NCBI GenBank assembly: GCA_002104905.1
Contig: MCFE01000326.1
Coordinates: 1-64,000 of the forward strand
Direction of reading: 5' to 3'
Source of the DNA: Basidiobolus meristosporus CBS 931.73
Taxonomy: Eukaryota; Basidiobolomycota; Basidiobolomycetes; Basidiobolales; Basidiobolaceae
Length of the DNA stretch: 64,000 bases
In this document: positions 1-11,145 of the stretch, in pieces
How the letters are laid out: each line of letters opens with the position of its first letter
Numbering within the stretch: position 1 is the stretch's first letter
Position numbers and translations under genes: made by a program
Notes under the pieces: model-generated
The model's database searches: none
What the model was told of the DNA's origin: nothing
The model's input: only the letters and a program-made list of their open reading frames with translations

Positions 1-176
1 CTGATGGGTTTGCTGACCAAGATAACATCTATTTGATTTGCACACTTAAAAAATCTCTGTATGGTCTGAAATAATCACCAAGAGCCTGGAGTTGCAAGAT
101 GAATTCTTATTTGGAATCAATGAGTTTCTAAAGAAGTACTGCTGACCATGGCATCTATTATAAGCCAGACAGAGCC
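1..176 (+). pseudogene. Ty1/copia reverse transcriptase fragment (copia-1e, part 1)
   Basis: This stretch aligns with the copia-1 reverse transcriptase at about 7448-7622, including the region that codes for the LKKSLYGLKQ-type motif. Stop codons break it, for example the TAA where the GLKQ glutamine codon should be. It is the first half of a remnant that resumes near 2125. About 70 bases that would hold the VDD catalytic motif are missing between the halves, where the 177-2124 insert lies. The family identity is clear, and the gene is dead. Confidence 0.8.
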
Positions 177-274
177 TTATAACCCTTTTGTAAAAATACA
201 AATCATTTCATATGCACAAAAATGTTTTATTTTACAGTTTATGCCCAACATGATCATGCTATTTGCCACTCATA

Positions 275-444
275 TAATTTCTTACTTTATCCCCTATTTA
301 CAACCCATTATGAACTTATGCAAATTATCCCCTATTTACAACCCATTGCAAACTTATACAAATTATCCCCCATTTACAACCAATTGTGAACTTATACAAA
401 TTTTGCCTATTTACAACCCATTAAGAACTCATATGAATTGCCCC
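275..444. repeat. 38-bp tandem repeat, about 4.5 units
   Basis: Units begin at about 275, 313, 351, 389 and 426. Each contains a block close to TATCCCCTATTTACAACCCA, followed by an AACTTATACAAATT-type block. Unit lengths are 38, 38, 38, 37 and a partial 19. The repeat belongs to the pyrimidine-rich insert. Function is unknown. Confidence 0.85.
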
Positions 445-860
445 ATTATTAATGCCCATTCTGATATCAAAACCCTTACAAGCATTCCTCCATCTCCGCG
501 AAATATCCACACTTTTCCAAACCACCCCCAACCCTATAAATCTCCCATGTGTTTACATACCTGCTCCTACTCCTCATCTAAATATGCCCTTACTTTTTGC
601 CAGCAGCCTCTTGGGCCTTTTTTATCAGCACCTCTATGCTTATCCTCCCACTATCCCATTCTTGTTGTATAGCTCTCATTTACTCAGGTGTTTCCATATA
701 CTCATATACATCCCTTTTCCTTCTCCCCTTACCCCTTCCCTCCCCAACATTTTTGCCTGCTGACCTATCTCCTGAACTAAATCCATCAACAACTTCCAGC
801 TATCTTGGTTTCACTGGCAGAATTAGATTCCCCAACCCCAATGGTTTTGGTGGTTTTGGT

Positions 861-1034
861 GGTTTTGGTTTGTTTGGCAAGTCTTGTGTCACATTTTTCT
901 TCTCCCACACTGGATGCCCCTTAAGCACATCTCCCAACCCAAACCCTTTTGGTAGTTTTGGTATGTTTGATGTGCCTTATTCCATATTCTCCTATATTGG
1001 ATGCCCCTTAAACATATTCCCCAACCACAAAAGT
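861..1034. repeat. 87-bp imperfect direct duplication, in codon register
   Basis: The block TGGATGCCCCTTA occurs at 911 and again at 998. Matching sequence surrounds both, starting with TTTTGGT-type runs and ending with a CCCCAACC-type block. The period is 87 bases, which is 29 codons, so the duplication would keep a reading frame. On the minus strand it gives a repeated glycine- and proline-rich segment. This suggests the insert once coded for a protein with short internal repeats. Confidence 0.65.
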
Positions 1035-1214
1035 ATTGACACATTTGGTTTGAGACCCTCCACTCCCCCACTCTCCTCCAAGACATTTCCACATCTAATC
1101 TTCTGCAAATCTGGCCTCTCAAATACTGAGCTTCTTTTCTCCACAACTATTTTATTTGTTGGCACCTTATTCTCTTTCTAATCAACCAATTTAATTGCCA
1201 GAACGTTATTTTCC

Positions 1215-1725
1215 TACTTACATGTTTGACAGAGATACTTCTGTCTTTACAATAGGTTTATCAACTAGCAAATCTACTTTAACCTCACATCCATCATTCA
1301 GCAATCCTCCCCCCTTTAAATCTTTCTGTATAGCTTGACCTTTTGTATTATCATCCAACCCCATATTGTCCAAACCTGTTCCAACTTAATCCGAATTATT
1401 GCATACATCTGATGAAATATGATAACTGCAGTATTCCAATCCCCTTCTGGATTTGCAATCACATCTTAAACTCTTCCTCTTCTCAGGTTTTATTATAGCA
1501 GTACATTTCCAACCCTCTGTTCTCACCTTTCTCCATAAATCCACCTCCGTTTCCTCCAACACCAAACTTTTAATTTTCTCATACTTTATTAAATACTGGT
1601 TTAATACTTTGAAAACCTCAAGTTTGTGCGCTGTTCATACATTTGTAATTTCACACAGAAATCTTAATTGCATATTTAATTCACCTAACTTGTCAAACTC
1701 AAACTTAAAATATATGGTGCAAAAA
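1215..1725 (-). pseudogene. Decayed coding region of unknown function
   Basis: Read on the minus strand from about 1725 down to 1215, one frame stays open over long runs broken by only a few stops. One part reads WKCTAIIKPEKRKSLRCDC, and the end reads KVDLLVDKPIVKTEVSLSNM before a stop. The composition (charged, Lys/Glu rich, few rare residues) looks like real protein rather than chance. The 87-bp repeat and a Gly/Pro/Lys-rich stretch lie downstream in the same direction. I do not recognise the family. A gag-like or accessory protein of an unidentified element is possible, but that is inference. Confidence 0.4.
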
Positions 1726-2124
1726 TTTTTATCTCAAAATAGCAACCAAATTACGTAGGAACACTATTGCCAAGAACAAACGTTATATGTTTATGTACAA
1801 TTCTTCTTTGGCAAGAACCATACAGTAAGCTCTTTTCTCTTGTAAATAACCTTTCTGTCTAACATTTTCCTTCCCATATTTCATTTTGCATAACCCAAAC
1901 CCACTTCTATGCCCATTTCCCACATGTCTATTCTTATGACTATTCTCCAACTCACAAAATTTTAAGCCATTTTAACCTTGGCAACCAAACTTTTTTAAAA
2001 AAATTCCAAACCTCAAAACTTGAATTATTATTTTGTTTGTACAATCTAAACTTCATCATCCCAAAAAACCTTTTTTTCAAGATCTAAATCTTTTCATCTC
2101 AAAAATATTTTAAAAAATATTGGA

Positions 2125-3067
2125 AGCAACTAAATCCAGCCAATCTACAGAGTTTAAGATGTGAAATCTGTGAGAGCTCAGTCATCATTCAAGGATAATA
2201 TCCTCCATAGATAGAAGTATACAGACTCTCACTCTAAGCCAATCCCAGCATACTCATGATAAATTAAACATGTACCAAATGGAAGACTGTGAACAGCAGC
2301 CACTCCAATAGAAATAAACCTTAATTTGGTCAAAACCTAACCAAATAAAGAGAGCTTAGTGCCATCCAAAAGTCCAAAATTTACTTACTAGTCTATGGTT
2401 GGCAGTCTGATGTACACCATACTTGGAACATGCTCAGATATCTTAAATGCAATGGGAGTTGTTCACCAGCATAATCTGAACTATGTATATGATTGTATTG
2501 CAGCAGTTGAGCAGATATTATATACCAAAAAGAAACTGCAGATATCTGCTTATGGTACTCCTATAAGAATTTAGACCAGTTTCTTGTGGGAAACTCTGAC
2601 ACTGATTGGGGACAAAATTTTGAAGACAGAAGATCCATCAGAGGACACACCTTTCTTTACTGTAAAGGAGCAATTTCATGGAACTAAGCAAAGCAACCAG
2701 CTGTGGCAATTTCCACCAAAGAGGCAGAGTATATGGTGGCCTGTGAGTCTACAAAAGAAGCCATATAGTGAAGTAGGCTTTTTGAAGATTTAGGCTAATA
2801 ACAGAAAAGACCAATTGCTTTATTTTAAGATAATCAAGGATGTATATAATTAGGTAGAAATCCAACTTTTCATGCTAGAACCAAGCACATAGATATTAGA
2901 CATCACTTCATATGTGAAGCTATAGAGAATAACTTAGTTAGCTTAGTTTACTGTCCTACAGATGAAATAATTGCAGACCTACCTACCAAACAATTAGCTA
3001 GAGACAAATTTGAATATCTTAGGTCAAACTTAAGACTAGTTAGTATGAGCATTTGGTTGAGTGGGAG
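2125..3067 (+). pseudogene. Ty1/copia RT C-terminus and RNase H (copia-1e, part 2)
   Basis: This resumes the copia-1 remnant at a point matching 7693 onward in copia-1a. It carries the QDILKKYQMEDC-type segment, then RNase H: an SDTDWG-like segment near 2590, the EAEYM block near 2725, and the IDIRHHF block near 2895. Many stops and small indels are present. It ends at the purine run GAGTGGGAG (3059-3067), the polypurine tract just before the LTR. In the window it compares best with the reverse-oriented copia-1b at 53159-53990. Confidence 0.85.
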
Positions 3068-3256
3068 TGTTGTAAGAACTTGTATTTCCACCTAAATATT
3101 CATCAAACTTGGTTACTTAAATCATTACATAAAAATCTTGTAGAATACCAACCCAATTCCTTATTGGGATTTACCAAGTGTATTCTCACCAAAATATCTG
3201 GTACCCAAAATATGAAAATTCTCAAAGTTGTCTAAACAGCCCCAAGCTTTGCACAC
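3068..3256 (+). repeat. Copia-1 LTR, 5' half only
   Basis: It starts TGTTGTAAGAA directly after the polypurine tract. It follows the copia-1 LTR up to the segment around AACAGCCCCAAGCTTTGCAC, then homology stops. The TATA and poly(A) half of the LTR is missing. Confidence 0.8.
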
Positions 3257-4309
3257 ATGCACACTATGGACCAGATGTGTCTGCTTGTGCCACAATATTA
3301 GGAACCAAGATGATAATGAATGAGTTTTTGCCTCAAATAACTAATGCACTGCATTAAATATTAGTAGAGCCAAGTGACTTCCAAGAGCAATATACACAGA
3401 ACTCATTAAAGAAACAGTTCTAAAGTATCAGACACAGGGCAATTGATTACTTTAAGGAATTGGAAGTTGAGCTTCAAGAGGAAGAATACAGACTCTATGC
3501 AACTGCATCAAGATTAGGCCAGCACACTTTGCTGGATTCCACATCAAGTGTGACAACACCAGCACACCTGTGCACTGGTATATGCCAGTCCCACCTACAT
3601 CAATATTCTAGACCGGGGCACTACAAACTAATTCAATGCATTTGGAGCCAATACATGCAGTTCAAAGCAAGACTACCATTACTTGCTAAACTACTCAATT
3701 AGACACAAGTCCACTAATGCAGGCCAAATTGCATTTACACATTGCATCACATTGGACTCAGCAAAGGGCCATGCCAAAATGTCATATTGCACCTGCATGT
3801 GCTGTTACACTTGACCATCAGCAAGTTACTTCTGGAGAACTGACTAATGAGGGGACACTAGAGGTTCCTCCACCTCAGGAGCCTTTAGCAAGGAAAAGAA
3901 CACCTCTGTGCATGGCACTCCAAGCTGGTTCCATAATACCCTGTGGAGCAATTCAGTGAGGGCAAGCTGCAGCACTGCACTCATCAACCAGGAGGTAACA
4001 CCCTTGATATTATCTATATCAAATATCAAGTGATAATTGGCCCACATGGTTTGACTTGATTACTAAGAGTAAATTTGAGTTATTTGAATTAAAGCAGATC
4101 ATAGCAACTCCATGAAGCTGCTTTATCTCCTAATTTTTTTCTCACAAAGACTACTACTGAGCATTTGGTAGTAACTCACTTTGCACACCTAAACTACTTC
4201 CATGTTGACTCTCATCTTATCTGCTTGAGTACCTGTAGTCTGTGTTTTGCATCCTGGCTGATGAGTGGAGTGCAGTAGCATGGCCATGTAGTATTTCACT
4301 AGATGATAT
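3257..4309. other. Unassigned sequence, no recognisable gene
   Basis: About 1 kb separates two copia-1 pieces. Reading frames are short (at most about 80 codons on the plus strand, at 3460-3702 and 3717-3959), and their translations resemble no family I know. No repeat of it is seen elsewhere in the window. It may be old intergenic DNA or an element too decayed to recognise. Confidence 0.5.
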
Positions 4310-4652
4310 TGTTGTGAAAATTCATATTCCACCAAAGATTCACCTTAGTCACTTAGATCATTGCCTTCAAATCCTAGATAATACTGACCAAATTCCTTGT
4401 TGGAATTTACTGAGAGTATTTTCACCAAAATATCAGGTACCCAGAACATGAAAATTCTCAATGTTGTCTAAACAGCCCCAAACTTTGCACACATGCTCTT
4501 GGGACCTTCCTTAGCCTGTTCTATGTGTTTGTAATGCCAAGACCATTTAAAAGTATAAATACTACTTTTACATTCAATAAATAATTAAGTGAAAACCACA
4601 TAATCTACTTGTCCTCCCAATCACTTCCAATATCTCCAAGACTCTTATAACA
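4310..4652 (+). repeat. Copia-1 5' LTR (343 bp)
   Basis: It begins TGTTGTGAAAA and ends TTATAACA. Inside are a TATA box (TATAAATACTACTTTTAC, about 4554-4571) and an AATAAA-like poly(A) signal a few bases later, so promoter and terminator functions both lie here. Copies of the same LTR occur at 8708, 16046, 47939, 52799, 57345 and 59574. Confidence 0.9.
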
Positions 4653-4664
4653 GGTTATGAGCCC
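4653..4664 (+). other. Primer-binding site matching the initiator tRNA-Met anticodon arm
   Basis: GGTTATGAGCCC follows the LTR end directly. Its reverse complement, GGGCTCATAACC, contains the CAT anticodon and is the anticodon-loop sequence of yeast initiator tRNA-Met. This indicates priming by an internal (half) tRNA, as in Drosophila copia and yeast Ty5, rather than by a tRNA 3' end. Confidence 0.85.
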
Positions 4665-4683
4665 CAAGCTGTTTCCCTCTGAA

Positions 4684-5482
4684 ATGTCTACTACTGCTAT
4701 TACTGGAATTTTTCCCTCTGCTGAAAAGTTGGATGGATCTAACTACCAAGTGTGGAAGGTGAAGATGATGATGCTGCTACAAGAAAGAGGCCTTTGGGAT
4801 ATTGTCATGGGAGAAGAATGCCCACCTAAAAACATGAGAGAGGAAGCCTTAGAGTACCAGAAGAAAGAACAAAGTGCCTTTAACTGCCTATGCCTAAATG
4901 TTAAAGACAAATTGCTAATTCAATGCTCAAGAGCAAGAACAGCAAAGAATGCCAGGAAGGCATTAGAAGACAACTACTAGTCATGCTCAGCTGCCAAGAA
5001 AATGTACCTGAGACAAAAATTCTTTACTACAGAGATTCTGCCTGGAGAAGAAATGAAAATCTAATTGACAGAATTACCCTGCCAGTAGATGAGATGGAAT
5101 CTGTGGATGTTGCAACTGCTGATGAGTATGTGATAGTTACCATCCTGAATAGCCTGGCAGACAGGTTTCAGGGGCTTGTATCAGCCCTAGAGCTCAGAAC
5201 TGAAGGTTTGACCTTAAATTATATAAATGGAAGGCTCCTGGATGATGAATTAGGAAGATCAAGTGACAACAAGAAGGAAGAAGAAAGTACTTTAATAAGC
5301 AATGATAACCAACAATGAAGGTACCCAAGACCTTCCAAAGACCATAGCAACCTGTTTTGCAACTACTACAAAAGTAAAGGGCACACATCATACTGGTGCT
5401 TCAAAAAGTGAGGTGGTCAGCAGAAAAAGCCTGAAAATGGAAATACTGCAACAACTGAAGATAGACTATTCATATCTGCACT
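4684..5482 (+). pseudogene. Copia-1a gag (capsid and nucleocapsid), broken
   Basis: Gag would form the virus-like particle. I place the start at the ATG of MSTTAITGIFPSAEKLDG; an earlier in-frame ATG at 4657 overlaps the primer-binding site. The first 108 codons carry the LDGSNYQVWKVKM segment typical of copia gag (UBN2-like). A stop at 4978 and frameshifts follow. The zinc knuckle near 5345-5390 reads FCNYYKSKGHTSYWC, so its second cysteine has become tyrosine (copia-1b keeps C-x2-C-x4-H-x4-C). Confidence 0.85.
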
Positions 5483-5486
5483 AAAC

Positions 5487-6690
5487 ATGACCACAAACAA
5501 GGATTCTCAGACGAGGTATATTGACTCTGGAGCATCTCAACACTTTACAAACCAAAAAGAACTTTTTGCCCAATATCAAGAAATTCCAATTAAGAAGGTT
5601 TTCATGGGTGACAATAGAACACTTGATGCCGTGGGAGAAGGAACTATCCAAGTAAACCTTAGAAGCAGTGAAGGAAGCCATACACTGACCTTTAAAGAGG
5701 TACTTTATATACCAGAAATAGCAAAGAACCTACTATCTGTAAGCAAGGCCACAGCCAAAGGACTCAGTTTCAGCTTTGATAATTCTGGATGCAAGATCAC
5801 TGATCAAAATGGTGCCCATATTGCTTTGGGTATCAGATATAAGAATCTATACAAGTTAGCTTATATTTCAGCATATCTGGAAGCCAATATAAGTAACTTA
5901 AAAGAAGAAACATTAATACCTTGGCACAGGAGATTTGAGCACATTGGTTTGATTATTTGCGCAAAATGATCAAAGATCAGCTAATTTCTGGTGTAAAAAC
6001 TGATTCCCCGGCTAATTCGGAGCACTGTGAAGCCTGCATATATGGAAAACAAGCCAGAGAACCGTACAAGAGCTCTGGGTTAATCAAAACTAAGAAAAAA
6101 CTATATCTAATTCATTCAGATCTGTGTGGACCTATGCAAAATTTATCCTTAGGCAGGTTGAAGTATTTAATCACTTTTATTGATGATTATACAAGATACA
6201 CATGGGTCTACTTCATTGAGAGAAAGGAAGAAGCTCTGTCTAAGCTCAGGAAGCTTAAAGCTGTGGTAGAGAGAGAAGCTGGCAAAAAAATCAAGAAAAT
6301 ATGCTCTGATAATGGTTGAGAATAAACCTCAAAACTCTTCATCCACTTCTGCAAAGTTCATGAGATAAAGCAAGACACTACAGTACCATACTCCCCACAG
6401 CAAAATGGAGTAGCAGATCATGCAAACAGATCAATAATTGATATGGCAAGAACTATGATTCATGGTCAAAAATTATACTATGATTATTAGGCAGAATCAG
6501 TTGCCGCTGCTGTACACCTTAAAAATAAGAGTTTTAACAGAATACTATGTGATTCTACTCCACTTGAAGCATGGTATAGCTACAGACCAAATGCAAAACA
6601 TCTACAAATATCTGAGTGTACAGCATATGCCAAGAAACTGCCCAAAAACCAGTCAAAATTTGAGCCAAAAGGTGTAAAATGCATATTTTT
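5487..6690 (+). pseudogene. Copia-1a protease and integrase, broken
   Basis: The protease active site reads YIDSGASQHF (about 5519-5548). Next comes the gag-pre-integrase zinc region with WHRRFEHIG and the two cysteines in EHCEACIYGKQ. The integrase core follows: first Asp in IHSDLCGPM (about 6111-6137), FIDDYTRYTWVYF, and second Asp in CSDNG (about 6301-6315). The third acidic residue is damaged, as QQNGVADHANR replaces the usual GVAER. A stop follows CSDNG and another interrupts the core near 6487. Confidence 0.9.
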
Positions 6691-7925
6691 GGTCTACTGC
6701 AATGTGAGTAAAGCATACAGACTCTACAATACCAAAGTGTGGATGCTAATCAAGTCCAGGGATGTACTGCTTGATGAAGATTCAAAATTTTCTCAAAAAA
6801 CAACATTAAATGATGACAGAAATTTGATCTCTAGTCAACCAATTGTCAGGATTGAATCAGAGCAAGACAATGAAAGTTTTTTCACTTCAAAGGACTATAA
6901 AACAGTGGCTCAGCCTGAAGCAGTGCCCAGAAATATTGCAGAGGTGATTATTCCAGTATCAAATGCCCAGAGATCCAATCAGGCAAGAAATAGCCCAAAT
7001 TACTATTTCAATGAGGGTATAAACTTAGCCTATGCCTATTCAGTCCATATTGATGAGCCCCAGACTGTAAAAGAGGCCCTAAATAGCCCTCAGACAAAGT
7101 TTTGGAGATCTGCAATGACTGAGGAATATCAGGCCCTGATGGAAAATCAGACTTGGGACTTAGTCAAATTACCAATCAACCAAAAACCAATAGAATTCAA
7201 ATGGGTCTTCAAGACAAAATACAAGGCTGATGGCACAACTAAAGGATACAAAGCAAGACTTGTTGCCTAAGGATACTCTCAAATGAAAGGACTTGACTAT
7301 ACTGAGACCTTTGCACCGGTAGCCAAGTTTAATTCCATCAGATTAATATTGGCTATTGCAGCCAAGTATAAGTTTTTTATTCATCAAATAGAGGTAAAAA
7401 CTGCCTTTTTGAATAGAGAACTTGATGAGGACGTGTATATGGACCAGCCTGATGGGTTTGTTGACTGAGATAACCCCCATTTGGTCTGCAAGCTTAAAAA
7501 GTCACTATATGGCCTCAAACAATCACTAAGAGCCTGGAATTGCAAGATAGATTCTTGTTTGGAATCTTTGAATTTCAAGAGGAGTAATGCTGACTATAGT
7601 ATATACTATAAGCCAGATAGAGCAAGTCCAGCTCTATTAGCTCTACATGTGGATGATCTTATCATAGCCACCAATAACCTAGAAAGATTGGCAGAGGCTA
7701 AATCCAGCCTATCTAAGGAATTTAAGATGTCCAATATGGGAGAACTCAGTTACTACTTAGGAATTAAGTTCTCCATAGACAGAAGTACCCAGACTAATAC
7801 CCTTAGCCAATCCAAGTACATTCAAGATATACTAAAGAAGTACAAAATGGAAGACTGTAAACTGGCAGCTACCCCAATGGAGACAAATGTTAACTTGGTC
7901 AAAACTCAACTAAATCAAAGGGAGT
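6689..7925 (+). pseudogene. Copia-1a reverse transcriptase, truncated
   Basis: After a linker, RT begins near 7070 with the EAL..P.....W..AM..EY..L..N.TW.LV signature. It continues through GYKARLVA (7242-7267, then a stop), [16 protein letters not shown], a [20 protein letters not shown] block and LHVDDLII (7645-7668). The catalytic motif is therefore HVDD instead of YVDD. The gene ends at 7925, where the element is cut off. Stops at 7268 and 7466 break it. Confidence 0.9.
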
Positions 7926-8374
7926 ACTAATGGCAAGGTTACAGAATATTCTGGGCATCAACAGAATTCTAGATGACATCACTATGAGCTAAAAATACTC
8001 CAAGAGAGTCCTGGAAGGTTCTAAAAGGCAAACCACATCTGACTAATCAGGGATCAGTAGTCTGAAACCTGTGTAACATAGATATACCAAATATAGTATT
8101 GAAATGGTGGGGATGGTAACACAGACTTAGGTCATGTGTATGTGTACTGGTGCAGGTACCTGCCTAATATAGATACATATACTAATCACAAAGCTGAATA
8201 ACATCTGGGATCACTAATGCTAATAACTAATCAGGAGTAAAATCATATGGGGATAATACTAATAATATGGGCAAAGAAGAATAGGATATTACTGATAAGA
8301 TAAAACATGGATAGATGCATCATAATAGCTATATGAATAAACTTGTCTGTGAGAGGTATGTTTACCCTACCACA
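7926..8374 (-). repeat. Gypsy-1 LTR fragment, truncated
   Basis: It matches the LTR at 48825-49628 in reverse orientation. The intact end is TTACCCTACCACA (start of the LTR on its own strand). The other end is lost at the junction with copia-1a. It joins Plavaka copy A at 8375. Confidence 0.85.
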
Positions 8375-8476
8375 GCACAAGTCATATTTAGCCATCCACC
8401 AGTCACTAGTGTACCAAGAGTATCTTGACAGCCACTTTATACCACAATAACAGCACCTGGCTGTACTTGTCACCTT

Positions 8477-11145
8477 GTGCAAATTGAGTCAGGTGAGCTT
8501 GTGATGCCTTTAGGCTCACCCCAGTCTTTGGAATATGGCATGCAGAGTGACAGCTCTGAAGAAGCAGGCTCACTAATGGACTGTGAGCCTATCTTCCTTA
8601 ACAACAGTACCCTGCATGAGCCTGGCATAATCCCATTATGCAATGAGACAATACCTGAGCAGCCAAATGCCAAGGATACTTTATGGAGTCAAGTGAGCCC
8701 AGTAATCTGTTGCAAGAGTCTTGGAGATATTGGAAGTGATTGGGAGAACAAGTAGATTATGTGGTTTTAACTTAATGATTTATTGAATGTAAAAGTAGTG
8801 TTTATACTTTTACCTGGTCTTGGCATTACAAACATGTAGAATAGGTTAAGGAAGGTCCCAGGAACATGTGTGCAAAGTTTGGGGCTGTTTGGACAACATT
8901 GAGAATCTTCATATTCTGGGTACCTGGTATTTTGGTGAAAATATTCCAAGTAAATCCCAATATGGAATTTTAGTCAGTATTCTCTAGAATTTGAGGGTAA
9001 TGATCTAAGTGACTAAGTTAGGTGAATATTTAGGTGGAAATGCAAATTTTTACAACATAATCCATGTACTGGCAAATGATGTGATGTTGTGGCTAGAGAA
9101 GTGGTGCATTTTCTCTAATATCAGTTATGGGGGCTTTAAGGATTTACTACTACTCCTTGCCAAAATCATCCAAGGGTGCAACTTACCATGTACATGGTAT
9201 TAATGGACAACCATTGTGTGGCTGACAGCATATAACCCAGACACCATCCTGATACCAGCATGTGTCAACAGTAGCATGGTATTCACTTCCAAAAATGCCA
9301 CCATTGCAAGGTGTCCAACTAGTCAAGAGTCCACCACTATTAGGGGAAAACATTGATCACACTCCAAATATATTTCACCAGTACCCCAGCTAAAGAAGCT
9401 CATGCAGTCTGACAAATATTGTGAAGTTATAAAGTACTGCACTCAGTATCAATTAAGTGCAAGCTTATCCAATACATTTGATGGCAAATATTAGAAGCAG
9501 CTAAGAAGCAAGGGCTACTTTGAAGGTATGTACTACCAAGCCTTTACCTTGGCACTTGATGGATTCTCATTAAACAAGTATACATTCAGCAAATCCTGCT
9601 GATCACTGATTCTCATCAACCTGAATCTGCCACCTGTCTTACAGTACCAGAGCCAAAATCTGATGGTAGTCTGACAGGTGTCTTGGCCTAAATCACTGTC
9701 AAACCTGGATAGCTACCTGTACCCATTGCTGGAGGATTTTGTAAGCTTTCCAGTGAGATAACAGTAAATGGCCATCATGTCAAATCATATATTATTATCT
9801 GCATTGGAGATACCCCAGCCATCAACAAAATAGCTGGCTTTTCTGGGCACAATGGACAGTATTGCCCTCAAATGCAGAAGATACAGGGGACTACTCCATA
9901 ACTCAAACATATATTGTTACCTAAACACCACCACTAAGAGCATCATCTTTCCACAAAGAGAACATACAGAAGTCAGCATGCAATTGCGGCAAAGCTGGAA
10001 AGCTATAAGGCATCGGCCAGAATATGGAGTTAATTGGAGACCAGAGATACTTAAGATACAGGGTATCTGCAGGAGCAAAGCTTTCCACTGGGAGCAATGC
10101 ATTTATGCTTTAACCATATCCCTATACTGATGACCAAGTTGTACATGAGGCACTTCAAGCTAAATATGCCCCTAGAGATAGCAGAGAAATTGGAAAGAAT
10201 TGGCAAGATATTCCAGAGTGTCTGCTACCCTAAGCACTTCTCACAGGCTCCAATCAACATTCATTTGCATATGCAACAATACAAACCCAAGGACTGGATG
10301 AGCTGGATATGTACTAATTCAAGTGGCCTTCTGAAGCCATTTCTAACAGGTGTACATTGAAAGTATTGGGAGTGATATGTACACATTGTAGGAATATTTA
10401 TCCAGAAGCAGATCATCAATTCCAACTTAACACATCTACAGCTTTGTGAGAGGAGTTTGTGACAGGATTTGAGCTGCTATACTACAAACATAAAGCTGAA
10501 CATGTAGATCACTGCTGTCACTTTATACATTTGCTACTCCATCTTGCTCAATGCATTGAGAATATTGGACCTTGCTTCACCTTTGAGAGTTTCCTATGGA
10601 GCAGATGTGTGGGGAGATAGGAAGACAAGTCAAGCTGCAGGTATTACTATATCTCAATCTCATCAAGAACATTAACTCAAAGTCCAATATGAATGTGATG
10701 AGTTGGCATATGGAGGACAACCAAGAAGAGTTGGAAAATACTGAGGCCAGATGGGCACATGGAGAAACCTATGCCTATGGCATTAAGAAGCTAAGCAGCC
10801 CAAATGCATGGGTGATCAGTTAAGTATTGCAAAGTATGGTTGGGTGCACCAAGCAACTGATTTTCATTAGGAAAGCTATACTCAAATATGCTGGATTTCT
10901 CATGGTCACAAGCTAATTTCTACACCATTCAATATGGAACTCACACAAACAAGTGCCAGAGTGCACCTATAAGTGGGACTAGAATCCATCACAGTGAAGG
11001 AACATATTGGCTAAGTATCAAAAAGTTCTTTGGGGGTGTTCAGGCGGTAGATGTGGCAGCAACTTAGCATTTGTTTGCAAGATGCATATGCTACCAGCAA
11101 TACCAGGAATGTGGCAACTTTACATGTTTTGCACTAAAAAGCTAT
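8477..11145 (+). pseudogene. Tnp2/Plavaka transposase, copy A, broken
   Basis: This is the DNA-cutting transposase of the element. The N-terminal acidic segment (8477-8700) matches copy B. After the solo LTR it resumes at 9063. Recognisable blocks are LALDGFSLNKY near 9552-9585, IGDTPAINKIAGFSGHNGQYC near 9804-9867 (a Tnp2-family block), and the C-terminal IENIGPCFTF segment near 10556-10585. Frameshifts and stops are frequent. As in copies B and C, a TAA follows the VIS tripeptide near 10820, and homologous sequence continues beyond it. Confidence 0.85.
8708..9057 (-). repeat. Solo copia-1 LTR with 5-bp target duplication
   Basis: The 350-bp LTR begins TGTTGCAAGAG and ends TTTTTACAACA. It is flanked by TAATC at 8703-8707 and again at 9058-9062. 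It splits the transposase pseudogene of Plavaka copy A. A solo LTR with an intact duplication shows that a full copia-1 element inserted here and was then reduced by LTR-LTR recombination. Confidence 0.95.

Larger units (their letters stand above)
177..2124. other. Foreign insert with extreme C-over-G strand bias, splitting a copia remnant
   Basis: The insert separates two halves of one copia-1 copy. The plus strand is rich in C and T with very few G: the 60-base rows starting at 1261 and 1501 hold only two or three G against more than 20 C. This bias is unlike anything else in the window. It includes a 38-bp tandem repeat, an 87-bp duplication and a decayed minus-strand coding region, listed separately. 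No terminal repeats or target duplication are visible, and about 70 bp of target is missing, so the means of insertion is unclear. Confidence 0.6.
4310..7925 (+). mobile_element. Ty1/copia element copia-1a, 3'-truncated
   Basis: The order is 5' LTR, primer-binding site, gag, protease, integrase and reverse transcriptase, as in Pseudoviridae. It breaks off within RT, after the YYLGIKF and KYIQDILKKYKMEDC segments. RNase H and the 3' LTR are missing, and the break joins directly to a gypsy-1 LTR fragment. Every domain has stops or frameshifts, so it cannot move by itself. Confidence 0.9.

Noticed and set aside
148-1181. Long plus-strand reading frames at 148-672 and 597-1181
   Set aside because: They are rich in Pro, Ser, Leu and Phe as expected from C/T-rich DNA read on its pyrimidine strand, and they pass through the 38-bp repeat. 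The minus strand looks more like coding sequence.
3460-3959. Two short plus-strand frames as a small gene
   Set aside because: They are unconnected, have no domain or neighbour support, and have a frame length expected by chance.
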